This document shows, piece by piece, positions 55,421 through 64,000 of a DNA stretch of 64,000 bases. A program made the translations under genes and the position numbers. Within the stretch, counting starts at the first letter, position 1; each line of letters opens with the position of its first letter. Below the pieces are notes generated by a model. The model was given only the letters and a program-made list of their open reading frames with translations. It did not search any database and had not been told where the DNA came from. Source of the stretch: Fibrobacter succinogenes (lineage in GTDB: Bacteria; Fibrobacterota; Fibrobacteria; Fibrobacterales; Fibrobacteraceae); the NCBI GenBank assembly GCA_902779055.1, contig CACZAD010000016.1, positions 1 to 64,000 on the forward strand. The letters run 5' to 3'.

Positions 55421-56218
55421 ATGCTTAAAGTCTACTTAATCCAGTTCGACAGCCAAAAGGGATTCAAGTCCGAAAACCTTGCCAGGGCAAGGGAAATGAT
55501 CCTTGACGCACACCCAGGCAAAGGGAGCCTGATCCTTTTACCCGAAATGTTTGCCACGGGCTACCTCCCCGCAAGCCTAGCCGAAGCAGCCGAAGACTTT
55601 TCCTCAAACGCTTCCGGCGAAACCGCAAAAATGCTCTCTGAACTTGCCGAGGCCACGAACTGCACCATCATGGGAGCAGGCATCACACGCGCCACGGACG
55701 GATTTTTCAACCATGTAAGCGTCTACACCCCAGGAGAATCAACGGAAGCCTGTGGCTACAACAAGATGAACCTGTTCTTCCCCGAGAAAGAAAGCTTTAA
55801 GGCTGGCGGTAAAATTAATTTATTTACAACAAACCACTGGCGTATTGCATCGTTCATCTGCTACGACCTGCGCTTCCCCGAAATTTTCCGCGAAGCAACC
55901 AAGCTAGGCGCAAACCTCATCACCATCCAGGCGGCGTGGCCCGCCAAACGAAGAGCCCACTGGGAAACGCTGCTCAAGGCCCGTGCCATCGAAAACCAGG
56001 TCTACATCGCAGCCGTCAACGGTGTCACCGTAGACAAGAACCATCCAAAACCGCTAGCCGGAACATCGCTCATCATCTCCCCCAATGGCGAAGTGATCGC
56101 CGAAGGTCCTGCCACCGAAGAAGCAGTCCTCTCGGCCAAACTCGACTTGCAGGCCGAAAAGGAATACCGGAAGTCCTTCCCCGTCCTCGACGGAATCGTC
56201 CCTACGGATCTTATTTAG
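55421..56218 (+). CDS. Carbon-nitrogen hydrolase, omega-amidase (Nit2/YafV-like)
   Basis: 265 residues. Complete catalytic triad: E42 (LLPEMFATGY), K115 (YNKMNLFFPE) and C147 (FICYDLRFPE). The pattern fits omega-amidases that clear 2-oxoglutaramate/oxosuccinamate. Cytoplasmic. AAAGGTG precedes the ATG at 55421. Confidence 0.9.
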   Translation: MLKVYLIQFDSQKGFKSENLARAREMILDAHPGKGSLILLPEMFATGYLPASLAEAAEDFSSNASGETAKMLSELAEATNCTIMGAGITRATDGFFNHVSVYTPGESTEACGYNKMNLFFPEKESFKAGGKINLFTTNHWRIASFICYDLRFPEIFREATKLGANLITIQAAWPAKRRAHWETLLKARAIENQVYIAAVNGVTVDKNHPKPLAGTSLIISPNGEVIAEGPATEEAVLSAKLDLQAEKEYRKSFPVLDGIVPTDLI

Positions 56219-56403
56219 TCCGAATGGAGCCAAAACCACCCGTTCTAGAGCCCCAAACGAGCCAGTCAGTGTTCTAATTCGTTGAACATCAATGTGTTAC
56301 GGAACACATTTTTCAATTTTTTCTATCTTTTTTGCGGTTTTGAACGCTTTTTTACCACGGAATAATTACTTTTTTATTACGTCAAGTAAAAAAGAAGGTG
56401 TTT

Positions 56404-56538
56404 ATGGCGACAACAAATAAAATCGACTACGCAAAGGCGCTTATCAAAGCAGGCCTTACCCGTGAACTGATTATAAAAATCACATCTATTTCGGAATACG
56501 AATACACGCTCTTGCAGCGCGAAATCGCTTCCGCTTAA
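56404..56538 (+). CDS. Small hypothetical protein (44 residues)
   Basis: ATG at 56404 with AGAAGG a few bases upstream. The product, MATTNKIDYAKALIKAG then LTRELIIKITSISEYEYT and a short tail, is helical and could be a small helix-turn-helix-like regulator. The stop is followed after 12 bp by the next frame. Too short to place in a family. Confidence 0.5.
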   Translation: MATTNKIDYAKALIKAGLTRELIIKITSISEYEYTLLQREIASA

Positions 56539-56550
56539 AACGGATTCTAC

Positions 56551-56913
56551 TTGCAACTGATTCTGGACATTCCACCGCAAAAAGCAACAAACGACACAAG
56601 GCGCATGGCAGCCGTCATTGCCTGCTACAAGGATGGTAGCCTCCTGCTCGACGCAAGGGACAACCTCAAGCCGGCAAGATTTACAATGCACCCAGGTGAC
56701 AACTTTCCGTGGAGAGAGTTCATCGAAAAACTGCTTGCCGCGTGGCAGCTCTGCGACTATAGCGATGTTCCAGAAGCATTCAGGCCGATCAAGCAGATTC
56801 CGGCATTTGTCATTGAGGGGATTTTAAGCGAGCCCATCCCGCAGCAACTCAAGGTTCTTGCCACGTTGCGCGCTCAGGGATATTTTGCACCGCTTGCCGC
56901 CCCGCGCAAATAA
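56551..56913 (+). CDS. Hypothetical protein
   Basis: 120 residues if the TTG at 56551 is used; an ATG at 56605 would give 102. Neither has a strong ribosome site, and coupling to the 44-residue frame upstream would explain the TTG. No known motif; contains ACYKDGSLLLDARDNLK and GDNFPWREFIEKLL. A terminator follows. Confidence 0.5.
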   Translation: MQLILDIPPQKATNDTRRMAAVIACYKDGSLLLDARDNLKPARFTMHPGDNFPWREFIEKLLAAWQLCDYSDVPEAFRPIKQIPAFVIEGILSEPIPQQLKVLATLRAQGYFAPLAAPRK

Positions 56914-56926
56914 AGCAAATAAAAAA

Positions 56927-56973
56927 AGAAAGTGCCCTCTCCTAATCCAAATCGAAGACACTTTCTATTTTTT
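56927..56973 (+). terminator. Terminator with a long loop
   Basis: AGAAAGTG / CACTTTCT, 24-nt loop, flanked by A7 upstream and ATTTTTT downstream. The long loop makes it weaker than the others. Confidence 0.6.
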
Positions 56974-57112
56974 CCAAGGAGAATCCACCCTTCCATCTCC
57001 TAGCATTCTCTATTATATATTTTTTTCTTGAAATAGATTGTTATAAAAAAAATACTTTCTAATCAAAAAATATATATTGTCGTCAAGAGGTGTCCATTTT
57101 TTGAGGTTATGA

Positions 57113-58297
57113 ATGAACCTTATTAAATACTTTGGCAAGCAACGATGGTTCATGGGGAAAAACAGGGATGTTTCCCAGATTGAAACATTGGATTCTGCGG
57201 AAATCGGCGGAACAAGAGTCCGTCTGATCAAGGTATCATTCAGCGACGGCGAAACCGACACTTACTCCTTCATAGATAACGAAAACGCCCTCGGAAAAAT
57301 CTTGCAGGATGCGTTTCTCGATGGAGCGCAGCAGTCCATATTCTCTGGCAACAAAGGATATTTTTGGTTCAAGCTAATCACGCCGCTCCCCAAGGCTCCC
57401 CTGACAAGCATCAAGCCCATTTCAAAGGAACAGAGCAACTCCGCATTCTACTTGCCCGGAAGATTTTTCTTCAAGCTATACCGCAGGCTCCAGCCAGGCC
57501 TCCACCCAGAAGCCGAAATCCTTGAGGCGCTGAACAGGGCCAGCAGCCGTCGCGTTCCAAAGATTTACGCCGTTTGCAAATACAAATCCAAAAGCGGTGA
57601 AATTTACACCTGGGGCATTCTCGAAGAACACTTTGCCGATGCGCTGGACGCATGGAGCGAGTTTTGCAAGGACATGAACAGCGATGACGCATTCCAGCTG
57701 GGAATGTCTACGGCGCAAATGCACGAAAGCCTTAAAGAACTCGATGGGCCTTACTATATGGATGTCGAACCGCCCTTTAGCAAACTGGAACAGTTGCTCG
57801 AAACGACGACAGATACCGAATACGCCCCGCGCATCCGCGAGATGTTGCCGCAACTGCGCACCCGCTACAGCGACTTGATTCGCGAGACGCAGATCAGAAG
57901 AGTTTTCAGAAAGCAGCGCATCCACGGAGATTACCACCTGGGTCAAGTGCTTATCACGCAAAGTGCCAACGGCACCAAACATTTCGAGATCATCGACTTC
58001 GAAGGCGAACCGACCCGCAGTCTGGATTACCGACGCATGCGGCGCTCCCCTGCCGTTGACGTGGCCGGGATGTTGCGCAGTTTTGCATACGCCGGGGCCG
58101 TTTCAAAGACCGATCCGTCCGAAGCCCAGCACAACTTTATCACCGGTTATTCCAAGGTTTCCGGGATTTCGGTTATGGATATCGAAAACGAATCGAAGCC
58201 CTACATCTTGGGCAAAGCGGTCTACGAAGCCTGTTACGAACTGGAATTCAGGCCCGACTGGTTCTGGATCCCCGCCAAAGCCTTGCTAGAGTTGTAA
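57113..58297 (+). CDS. Maltokinase-like protein
   Basis: 394 residues. Aminoglycoside-phosphotransferase fold with HGDYHLGQVL (catalytic loop), IDFEGEP (metal-binding Asp) and RRSPAVDVAGMLRSFAY, matching the Mak/Pep2 maltokinases that make maltose-1-phosphate for alpha-glucan synthesis. Here it stands alone rather than fused to trehalose synthase, and no glgE or treS is in the window, so the substrate is inferred. GAGG lies seven bases before the ATG. Confidence 0.85.
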   Translation: MNLIKYFGKQRWFMGKNRDVSQIETLDSAEIGGTRVRLIKVSFSDGETDTYSFIDNENALGKILQDAFLDGAQQSIFSGNKGYFWFKLITPLPKAPLTSIKPISKEQSNSAFYLPGRFFFKLYRRLQPGLHPEAEILEALNRASSRRVPKIYAVCKYKSKSGEIYTWGILEEHFADALDAWSEFCKDMNSDDAFQLGMSTAQMHESLKELDGPYYMDVEPPFSKLEQLLETTTDTEYAPRIREMLPQLRTRYSDLIRETQIRRVFRKQRIHGDYHLGQVLITQSANGTKHFEIIDFEGEPTRSLDYRRMRRSPAVDVAGMLRSFAYAGAVSKTDPSEAQHNFITGYSKVSGISVMDIENESKPYILGKAVYEACYELEFRPDWFWIPAKALLEL

Positions 58298-58319
58298 ATT
58301 TTCTATATTTGGCGTCATC

Positions 58320-59108
58320 ATGACACCAGAAGAAATGGAACAGTTACTCCGCAAGGAAGCCGCAGAACTCGTCAAAACCGAGCCGCTTTCTAAGTTGATG
58401 CTCGAAGAGCAAATCCTTAACCGCAAGAACTTTGCGGATATGCTTGGAGTAACCCTCGCCTGTCAGCTCGCCGGTGAAGTCATCGATCGCGCAGAACTCG
58501 AGAAGATGTTCAGCGTCATGTACGAAAAGTACCCCAACTTGCTCCTCTGCGCCACAAAGGACTTGCACGCAACAGTCCTCCGCGACCCAGCTTGCACGGG
58601 TCCTCTCGAACCGTTGCTGTTCTTCAAGGGATTCCAAGGACTGCAAGCCTACCGCGTGGCCCACGTCCTTTATGAAGAAGGTCGCCACTTCCCCGCCAAG
58701 ATGCTCCAGAGCATCATCAGCCGCAAGTTCGGTATGGACATTCACCCGGCAGCAAAGATTGGCCACGGACTTTTGGTAGACCACGCCACAAATATCGTCA
58801 TTGGCGAAACCGCAACCGTCGGAAACAACGTGAGCTTTTTGCACGGCGTGACCTTGGGCGGAACCGGTAACGAAATCGGCGACCGTCACCCGAAAATCGG
58901 GAACGGCGTGATGCTCGGTGCACATGCCCAGCTGCTCGGCAACATCCACATTGGCGATGGCGCAAAAATTGGCGCTGGCGCCGTGGTGCTTTGCGATGTT
59001 CCTGCTCACACGACGTATGCAGGCGTCCCTGCCGTTCAGGTGGGCCACCCGCACGATGACATGCCGAGCTTCAACATGCAGCAAGACTTCACGCGCGACA
59101 AGAATTAA
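58320..59108 (+). CDS. cysE: Serine O-acetyltransferase
   Basis: 262 residues. N-terminal helical domain, then left-handed beta helix of hexapeptide repeats (IHPAAKIGHGLLVDHATNI, VIGETATVGNNVSFLHG, VTLGGTGNEIGDRHPKIG) with the catalytic Asp/His region around VDHATN and the GVPAVQVG end. First step of cysteine synthesis. It begins 22 bp after the maltokinase-like gene, possibly one transcript. Confidence 0.93.
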   Translation: MTPEEMEQLLRKEAAELVKTEPLSKLMLEEQILNRKNFADMLGVTLACQLAGEVIDRAELEKMFSVMYEKYPNLLLCATKDLHATVLRDPACTGPLEPLLFFKGFQGLQAYRVAHVLYEEGRHFPAKMLQSIISRKFGMDIHPAAKIGHGLLVDHATNIVIGETATVGNNVSFLHGVTLGGTGNEIGDRHPKIGNGVMLGAHAQLLGNIHIGDGAKIGAGAVVLCDVPAHTTYAGVPAVQVGHPHDDMPSFNMQQDFTRDKN

Positions 59109-59140
59109 ACGGAAAAACGGCCAAGGCGAGAATCGCGCAA

Positions 59141-59764
59141 ATGAACAAAGCTGCAAAAATCAAATTCATTGGCGATAAGCTGGACGAGCTCTTTCCGGAT
59201 CCGCCCATTCCGTTAAACTACACGAACCCATTCACGATGCTTGTCGCGGTGGTTTTGAGCGCCCAATGCACCGACATCCGCGTGAACCAGGTGACCGAAG
59301 TTCTCTTTAAGCAAGCCGATACGCCACAAAAAATGCTCAAGCTCGGCGTTGACCGCATTGCCGAAATCATCAAGCCCTGCGGATTCTTTAACACCAAGAG
59401 CGTGAACATCTACAACCTTTCTCAAGCGCTTGTTGAAAAATTCAAGGGCGAAGTTCCGCACACGTTCGAAGAACTCGAAAGCCTGCCCGGCGTTGGCCAC
59501 AAGACGGCAAGCGTCATCATGATCCACATTTTCAAGATTCCGGCCTTCCCTGTCGACACCCACATCCACCGCTTGGCGGAACGCTGGGGTTTAAGTGACG
59601 GTTCGAGCGTCGAAAAGACAGAAGCGGATTTAAAAAAGGCTTTCCCCAAGGAAGAATGGGAAAAGCGTCATTTGCAAATCATTTATTTTGGACGTACTTA
59701 CTGCAAGGCGCGCGGGCATAAAGAAGAAGAATGCCCGATTTGCAGTGTAGTAAATAAACGCTAG
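59141..59764 (+). CDS. nth: Endonuclease III with unusual C-terminal cysteines
   Basis: 207 residues. Base-excision repair glycosylase/lyase: VVLSAQCTDIRVNQVT, helix-hairpin-helix LPGVGHKTASVIM with the catalytic Lys, and FPVDTHIHRLAERW with the catalytic Asp. The 4Fe-4S site is normally C-x6-C-x2-C-x5-C; here the end reads YCKARGHKEEECPICSVVNKR, i.e. C-x9-C-x2-C with the fourth Cys absent. Cluster binding may be lost or altered, while the catalytic residues are intact. Confidence 0.93.
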   Translation: MNKAAKIKFIGDKLDELFPDPPIPLNYTNPFTMLVAVVLSAQCTDIRVNQVTEVLFKQADTPQKMLKLGVDRIAEIIKPCGFFNTKSVNIYNLSQALVEKFKGEVPHTFEELESLPGVGHKTASVIMIHIFKIPAFPVDTHIHRLAERWGLSDGSSVEKTEADLKKAFPKEEWEKRHLQIIYFGRTYCKARGHKEEECPICSVVNKR

Positions 59765-60000
59765 TAAATCTAAAAAAGGTGATTCCGGCACTGAGGCCGG
59801 AATGACATGCAAGGCGAGAGCAGCAAGAATGAGCGAACTCATTCTTATTGCCGAGCCGCAGAGTCATGTGCTTGCACAATGACAAAGGAGCCGAGTGATG
59901 CAGAAACAAGCTTGCATGTTTCTATATCCGAGGCGAACATGTCATGCCTCGAAGAGGAATGACATGCAAGGGAATCAAGCGTGAGTCCACACGTGGACTC
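59765..60000. repeat. Hairpin array between convergent genes
   Basis: 236 bp with no gene and five hairpins in series: 59782-59803 (ATTCCGGC / GCCGGAAT), 59825-59846 (AAGAATGAG / CTCATTCTT), 59863-59883 (GTCAT / ATGAC core), 59938-59966 (CATGTCATgCCTC / GAGGaATGACATG) and 59983-60000 (GAGTCCAC / GTGGACTC). The string AATGACATGCAAGG occurs twice (59801, 59958). This looks like a dispersed palindromic repeat family rather than simple terminators. Confidence 0.65.
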
Positions 60001-60984
60001 TTACCTTCTACGCGATGGTGGCGGAGGAGGGTTATGCGGTCCGTGACGGCGTTCAGCCCTGCGGGAATCACGATTATCGTCATCATCTGAACTCGAGGCT
60101 TGAGGGGGCGGAGGCGGCGGAGCTGATGAAACCGACTTTCTCAATCCATTGGACTGAGGCGCAGGAGGAGGTGCCGACGGTCGCCTATCCCATGTAGTAT
60201 TCGAACGAGACGGCGGGGGCGGTGGCGGATTGTTCAAACGCCCACGCGGAGGAGGATTGCTAAAACGCGGACCCGGTGCAGGTCTGGGCCTTACGCGATG
60301 ACGCGGAGGCGGTGCATAACGATGCGGATGGCGGTAATGCGGACGGCGGTGAACCCAGTCGTAATAGAACGGATCCCAGCCCCAATAAACGAGCCCCGCT
60401 CCAGTCCAGACACCATTCACATATCGTACGCGGAAGCGTCCATCCGAGACAACATAATACACGACACGTGGGTCGTATTCAGGAACGTACACATATTCTT
60501 CGCGAACGGGCTGAATCGTAACATTGTCGTCCACTGTTACAGCCACTTTGTCATCACTGTTCAAATAGCCATTCTTGTGAGCCACACGGCGCATTCTCTG
60601 CACAGCATCCATCACATCGGCCTTTTGCATATCCACGGCTTCGCCAAGCTGCTTTGTCCAGGTGGCATACTTCGACATTTTACGAAGAACTTCCGGGAAC
60701 GGGATGAGAGCAATCACCGATTCGTCGTATTCCAATTCGGCGCGTTCAATGGCGCTCGCCAAATCGTCGCCCTTCAAATGACGATTGGCAGTTGCAAAAG
60801 CGGACGCACGCGGAATATCCTCGACATACACCGAGGCATCCAAGACATGGACCAAGAGCGGATCCGGATAAAGCGCAATTGTCGCGACCAGCGTATCGAG
60901 TTCCGAAGGCGTGTAACGGGACTGCGCATTTGCCATCAGCGGGAACGCAAGCACCAACGCAAGCAAACTGAGTAAATGTTTCAT
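60001..60984 (-). CDS. DUF3300 domain protein with Pro/Arg-rich C-terminus
   Basis: 327 residues. Signal peptide (LLSLLALVLAFPLMANA), then the DUF3300 domain (SELDTLVATIALYPDPLLVHVL, then ALIPFPEVLRKM and EYVYVPEYDPRVVYY). An aromatic WGWDPFYYDW segment leads into a low-complexity tail of PPPP, His and Arg, ending SRRR. The family is periplasmic or surface and of unknown function. GGAGGTCTT directly precedes the ATG. Confidence 0.85.
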   Translation of the reverse strand: MKHLLSLLALVLAFPLMANAQSRYTPSELDTLVATIALYPDPLLVHVLDASVYVEDIPRASAFATANRHLKGDDLASAIERAELEYDESVIALIPFPEVLRKMSKYATWTKQLGEAVDMQKADVMDAVQRMRRVAHKNGYLNSDDKVAVTVDDNVTIQPVREEYVYVPEYDPRVVYYVVSDGRFRVRYVNGVWTGAGLVYWGWDPFYYDWVHRRPHYRHPHRYAPPPRHRVRPRPAPGPRFSNPPPRGRLNNPPPPPPSRSNTTWDRRPSAPPPAPQSNGLRKSVSSAPPPPPPQASSSDDDDNRDSRRAERRHGPHNPPPPPSRRR

Positions 60985-61035
60985 AAGACCTCCTTCTTTA
61001 AAGGACCTCTTTTTAATCTACAATTTTTTTACCAC

Positions 61036-61067
61036 AAAAACAAAAGACCCCGGCTGTTAAGCCGAGG
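61036..61067 (-). terminator. Probable terminator of glnS
   Basis: On the minus strand CCTCGGCT / AGCCGGGG with a TAAC loop and one mismatch, followed by TCTTTTGTTTTTG. Confidence 0.65.
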
Positions 61068-61086
61068 ACATAAAATCTAATTCGGA

Positions 61087-61177
61087 TTAGAACCGAGCGA
61101 GACAAGGCGCGAGACCCCGTAGCGTACTAAGCGTACGTGAGGGGGTGAGCAACGCCGTATCGCGAAGGTTATAATTC
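61087..61177. repeat. Long palindromic element next to the 3' end of glnS
   Basis: About 90 bp folding on itself: inner ACCCCgtagCGTAC / GTACGtgagGGGGT around TAAGC, then GGCG / CGCC and outer ACC / GGT pairs with small bulges. It starts five bases from the glnS stop. A similar AGCGAG-rich, hairpin-forming string occurs near 27095-27180 after nrdR. Confidence 0.55.
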
Positions 61178-61181
61178 GAAT

Positions 61182-62849
61182 TTACTTTGTCGGGTTGAAA
61201 GAGTCCTTCAATCCCACCGTTCTGTTGAACACGAGATGACCCGGCTTGGAGTCTTCGCTATCGAGGCAGAAGTAGCCCTGACGCATGAACTGGAAGCGGT
61301 CTTCGAGCTTCGCGTCGGCGAGAGCGGGTTCCACCTTGGCCTGCTTCACGACCATAGAGTTCGGGTTCAGGTAATCGTGCCAGTCTTCGCCTTCCGGGAC
61401 CTGAGCAGGATCTTCGAGCGTGAACAAGTTATCAATGAGGCGTACTTCGGCATCCACAGCGTGTGCTGCAGAAACCCAGTGGATCGTGCCCTTGACCTTG
61501 CGACCATCCGGAGATTCGCCACCCTTGCTGAGCGGGTCGTAGACGCAGTGAATCACCTTGACCTTCCCGTCTGCATCCTTTTCGACGCTCTTGCAAGTGA
61601 CAAAGTAAGCGCCCTTGAGGCGGACTTCGCCTTCCGGCTTCAAGCGGAAGTACTTCTTCGGCGGTTCTTCCATAAAGTCGTCGGCTTCGATGTAGAGTTC
61701 ACCGCTGAACGGCACCTTGCGGGTTCCTGCGTTCGGGTCATTCGGGTTGTTCTCGACTTCGATCATTTCGACCTTGCCGGCTTCCCAGTTGTCAATCACG
61801 AGCTTGACCGGATCAATCACGGCCATCACGCGGTTAGCGGTCTGGTTCAATTCTTCGCGAATGCAGAAGTAAAGGAGGTTCACGTCGACCATAGAGTCGG
61901 CCTTGGAAACACCGATGCGGCTGCAGAACTCACGGATGGAGCTCGGGGTAAAGCCACGGCGACGGAAACCGCAAACGGTCGGCATACGCGGGTCGTTCCA
62001 GCCAAGCACAGCCTTTGTCTGCACAAGTTCAAGGAGCTTCCTCTTACTCATCATCGTGTACGTGAGGTTCAAGCGGGCAAATTCAATCTGCTGCGGACGG
62101 TTCTGCAAACCAAGTTCAATGAGGAACCAATCGTAAAGCGGACGGTGGGCTTCGAACTCGAGCGTGCAGATGGAGTGCGTGATGCCTTCGATCCAGTCGC
62201 TAATCGGGTGGGCAAAGTCGTACATCGGGTAGATGCACCACTTGTCGCCAGTGCGATGGTGCGTGCAATGCTTGATGCGGTAGATGACCGGGTCACGCAT
62301 GTTCATGTTCGGGCTAGCGAGGTCGACCTTGGCACGGAGGCACTTTTCACCGTCGGCGTACTTGCCATCGCGCATTTCGTGGAAGAGCTTCATATTCTCT
62401 TCGACGCTGCGGTCGCGGTAGGGGCTCGGGCGGGAAGGCTTGCCGGCATCGTTGCCGCGGTATTCCTGCATTTCGTCGCGAGTCAAATCTTCGACATAAG
62501 CCTTGCCCATTTCAATCATCTTTTCGGCAAAGGCGTAAATCTGGTCGTAGTAGTCGCTTGCGAAAAATTCTTCTTTCCATTCAAAGCCGAGCCACTTCAC
62601 GTCTTCGCGGATGGAATCGACGTATTCCACATCTTCCTTGGTCGGGTTCGTGTCGTCGAAGCGGAGGTTCGTAAAGCCGCCGAACTTCTTGGCGGTACCG
62701 AAGTTCAAGCAGATGGACTTGGCATGGCCAATGTGAATGTAACCGTTCGGTTCGGGCGGGAAACGCGTCAGCACGTGATCGCGCTTGCCGGTCTGGAGGT
62801 CGTTAACGATAATGTCCTGAATAAAATTCGAAGATTCGGGGATTTCCAT
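61182..62849 (-). CDS. glnS: Glutaminyl-tRNA synthetase
   Basis: 555 residues, normal length. HIGH motif in [21 protein letters not shown]-like motif in [27 protein letters not shown] and the [14 protein letters not shown] region, then the C-terminal anticodon-binding beta barrels ([18 protein letters not shown]). PPEPNGY identifies GlnRS rather than GluRS. Presence suggests that Gln-tRNA is made directly. Confidence 0.95.
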   Translation of the reverse strand: MEIPESSNFIQDIIVNDLQTGKRDHVLTRFPPEPNGYIHIGHAKSICLNFGTAKKFGGFTNLRFDDTNPTKEDVEYVDSIREDVKWLGFEWKEEFFASDYYDQIYAFAEKMIEMGKAYVEDLTRDEMQEYRGNDAGKPSRPSPYRDRSVEENMKLFHEMRDGKYADGEKCLRAKVDLASPNMNMRDPVIYRIKHCTHHRTGDKWCIYPMYDFAHPISDWIEGITHSICTLEFEAHRPLYDWFLIELGLQNRPQQIEFARLNLTYTMMSKRKLLELVQTKAVLGWNDPRMPTVCGFRRRGFTPSSIREFCSRIGVSKADSMVDVNLLYFCIREELNQTANRVMAVIDPVKLVIDNWEAGKVEMIEVENNPNDPNAGTRKVPFSGELYIEADDFMEEPPKKYFRLKPEGEVRLKGAYFVTCKSVEKDADGKVKVIHCVYDPLSKGGESPDGRKVKGTIHWVSAAHAVDAEVRLIDNLFTLEDPAQVPEGEDWHDYLNPNSMVVKQAKVEPALADAKLEDRFQFMRQGYFCLDSEDSKPGHLVFNRTVGLKDSFNPTK

Positions 62850-62910
62850 AACAGGGTCCTTTTAAAATTTTACAGCCGAAATATAGGAATTTCTAACTTT
62901 CTCACCCGAG

Positions 62911-63891
62911 ATGGCAAATATTGGATATAGTTTTTTACTGGTTCTGGCGGCATTCCTTTGGGGATCCACCTTTGTCGCACAAATCGAAGGCAACGACATC
63001 GGTCCGTTCGCGTTCGTGTGCATGCGAAATTTCATCGCCACGGGAGTCCTCTTCGGGCTTGCGAAAATATTGGACAAATTCAACAAAAGTCCTAGACGCC
63101 CCAAGAACAAGGAAGACAGTCGCAAGCTCTGGAAAGCTGGCCTTTTCTGCGGGCTTACGCTTTTCTTTGCGATGAACTTGCAACAGACCGGGCTTTACCT
63201 GGGCTGTTCCGCCGGCAAAGCGGGATTCCTCACCACCTGTTACATCATTTTCGTCCCAATTCTGAGCCTGTTTTTCGGCAAGAAGATTTCTACTAAAATT
63301 TGGCTTTGCGTCGCCATCACAGTCGTTGGGCTTTACCTGCTCTGCATCAAGGGCGATTTTTCGATTGAGGTTTCTGACACCGTTTTGCTTCTGTGCGCAC
63401 TCGCTTTTGCGGCACACATTCTCGTCGTCGGGAAATACGGCCCACATATGGACAATGTAAGACTTTCGGCAATACAGTTTCTCGTGGTGGCGACACTTTC
63501 CATTTTCCCGATGTTTTTCGTGGACCTGAAAGGAAGTTTCGCAGGTTTCGGCACGATTATTGAAGTCTATTCGCATTTCAAGCCGTGGATCCCGCTGTTG
63601 TATGCGGCCATCCTTTCGAGCTGCGTGGCATTCACTTTGCAGATTATCGCCCAAAATAAAATCAGGCCCACCCTAGCATCGCTATTGATGAGCCTTGAAT
63701 CAGTATTTTCTGTAATTTCTGGATGGGCCGTTCTTGGGGAACGATTCTCGCTTCAGGAAGGTATCGGCTGCGTACTAATGTTCACCGCCGTCATCCTTGC
63801 GCAAGTCAATATAAAACGCAAAGGAGATTCCCGATTATCCCCGTCATCCCCGTCAAGCGAGGACAGGCGCGAGGACAGGCATCGGGAATGA
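62911..63891 (+). CDS. EamA/DMT-family transporter
   Basis: 326 residues, ten predicted transmembrane helices in two EamA halves (AAFLWGSTFVAQI at the first, ASLLMSLESVFSVISGW in the second). Inner-membrane carrier for small metabolites; substrate unknown. The last 22 or so codons (GDSRLSPSSPSSEDRREDRH) lie in a 63-bp intergenic-type palindrome (63827-63889, ATTCCCGAT / ATCGGGAAT), so the natural stop was probably lost to that repeat. Confidence 0.88.
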   Translation: MANIGYSFLLVLAAFLWGSTFVAQIEGNDIGPFAFVCMRNFIATGVLFGLAKILDKFNKSPRRPKNKEDSRKLWKAGLFCGLTLFFAMNLQQTGLYLGCSAGKAGFLTTCYIIFVPILSLFFGKKISTKIWLCVAITVVGLYLLCIKGDFSIEVSDTVLLLCALAFAAHILVVGKYGPHMDNVRLSAIQFLVVATLSIFPMFFVDLKGSFAGFGTIIEVYSHFKPWIPLLYAAILSSCVAFTLQIIAQNKIRPTLASLLMSLESVFSVISGWAVLGERFSLQEGIGCVLMFTAVILAQVNIKRKGDSRLSPSSPSSEDRREDRHRE

Positions 63892-63895
63892 CAAA

Positions 63896-64000
63896 TTATT
63901 CACCATCCTTCTTGGCGCGCTTTTTAATCATCACAAGCGTACCGAAGGTCAGTACGAATCCGAACAACAGCGAAAGTACGGCGCTACGGGTTAAGCCCGC
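63896..64000 (-). CDS. C-terminal end of an unidentified membrane protein
   Basis: 34 codons before the TAA, continuing beyond the window: AGLTRSAVLSLLFGFVL then TFGTLVMIKKRAKKDGE. One transmembrane helix followed by a basic cytoplasmic tail. Convergent with the EamA gene, with only four bases between the stops. Too little to identify. Confidence 0.6.
   Translation of the reverse strand, partial: AGLTRSAVLSLLFGFVLTFGTLVMIKKRAKKDGE

Noticed and set aside
61236..62930. 564-codon plus-strand frame over glnS
   Set aside because: Shadow of a clear glutaminyl-tRNA synthetase gene.

Overview
The window almost certainly comes from a Fibrobacter species or a close relative, a cellulose-degrading anaerobe. 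The evidence is three giant multidomain GH9 cellulases in a row, a lipoprotein with two copies of the Fibrobacter succinogenes major paralogous domain, a serine-rich lipoprotein linker, and several very large secreted proteins ending in an FlgD-like, type IX-secretion-style C-terminal domain. Core genes are typical of a Gram-negative chromosome. Codon use is strongly biased toward GAC, GTC and CTC, which leaves very long stop-free shadow frames on the opposite strand.

Region 1 (1-25441) is the carbohydrate block. It opens with the 5' part of a class I fumarase (minus strand) and an Ala/Pro/Glu-repeat protein with a signal peptide. Three tandem GH9 genes follow (1963-21118). The first two are recent duplicates that even share terminator sequence; the third is more diverged. 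A membrane histidine kinase begins 20 bp after the third cellulase and overlaps a single-domain response regulator, which is followed closely by an NtrC-type sigma-54 activator. The layout suggests a regulatory cassette co-transcribed with, and possibly sensing the products of, the cellulases. Both duplicated cellulases have terminator-like hairpins in their leaders.

Region 2 (25485-39911) is mostly housekeeping: an RlmI-like rRNA methyltransferase, nrdR and tkt, then a VWA-domain secreted protein with the same C-terminal tail as the cellulases, an outer-membrane barrel, a two-gene polyprenyl-phosphate glycosyltransferase system whose membrane enzyme carries an NPCBM domain, gmk, a Cys-rich unknown, and a DUF6544-like membrane protein.

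Region 3 (about 39913-43540) is an AT-rich accessory island that looks like decayed defence DNA. It holds a fragment of an Rpn-like nuclease, a type II cas1 cut by an in-frame stop, an intact-looking cas2, and two 35-bp CRISPR-type repeats exactly 264 bp apart. A 53-residue membrane protein gene lies between those repeats. Next come a DUF3791/DUF3990 toxin-antitoxin-like locus whose toxin reading frame is broken, and an HNH-like nuclease without a methyltransferase partner. No cas9 is visible.

Region 4 (43661-64000) returns to chromosome-type genes: the Fibrobacter-paralogous lipoprotein, a small barrel protein, priA, a large DUF349 protein, sua5, a VanX-like dipeptidase, a TonB-receptor-like protein, an omega-amidase, a maltokinase-like gene, cysE, nth, a DUF3300 protein, glnS, an EamA transporter and the 3' end of an unidentified membrane protein. 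Intergenic gaps here, notably 59765-60000 and 61087-61177, are packed with hairpins. I saw no rRNA or tRNA gene and no insertion sequence.
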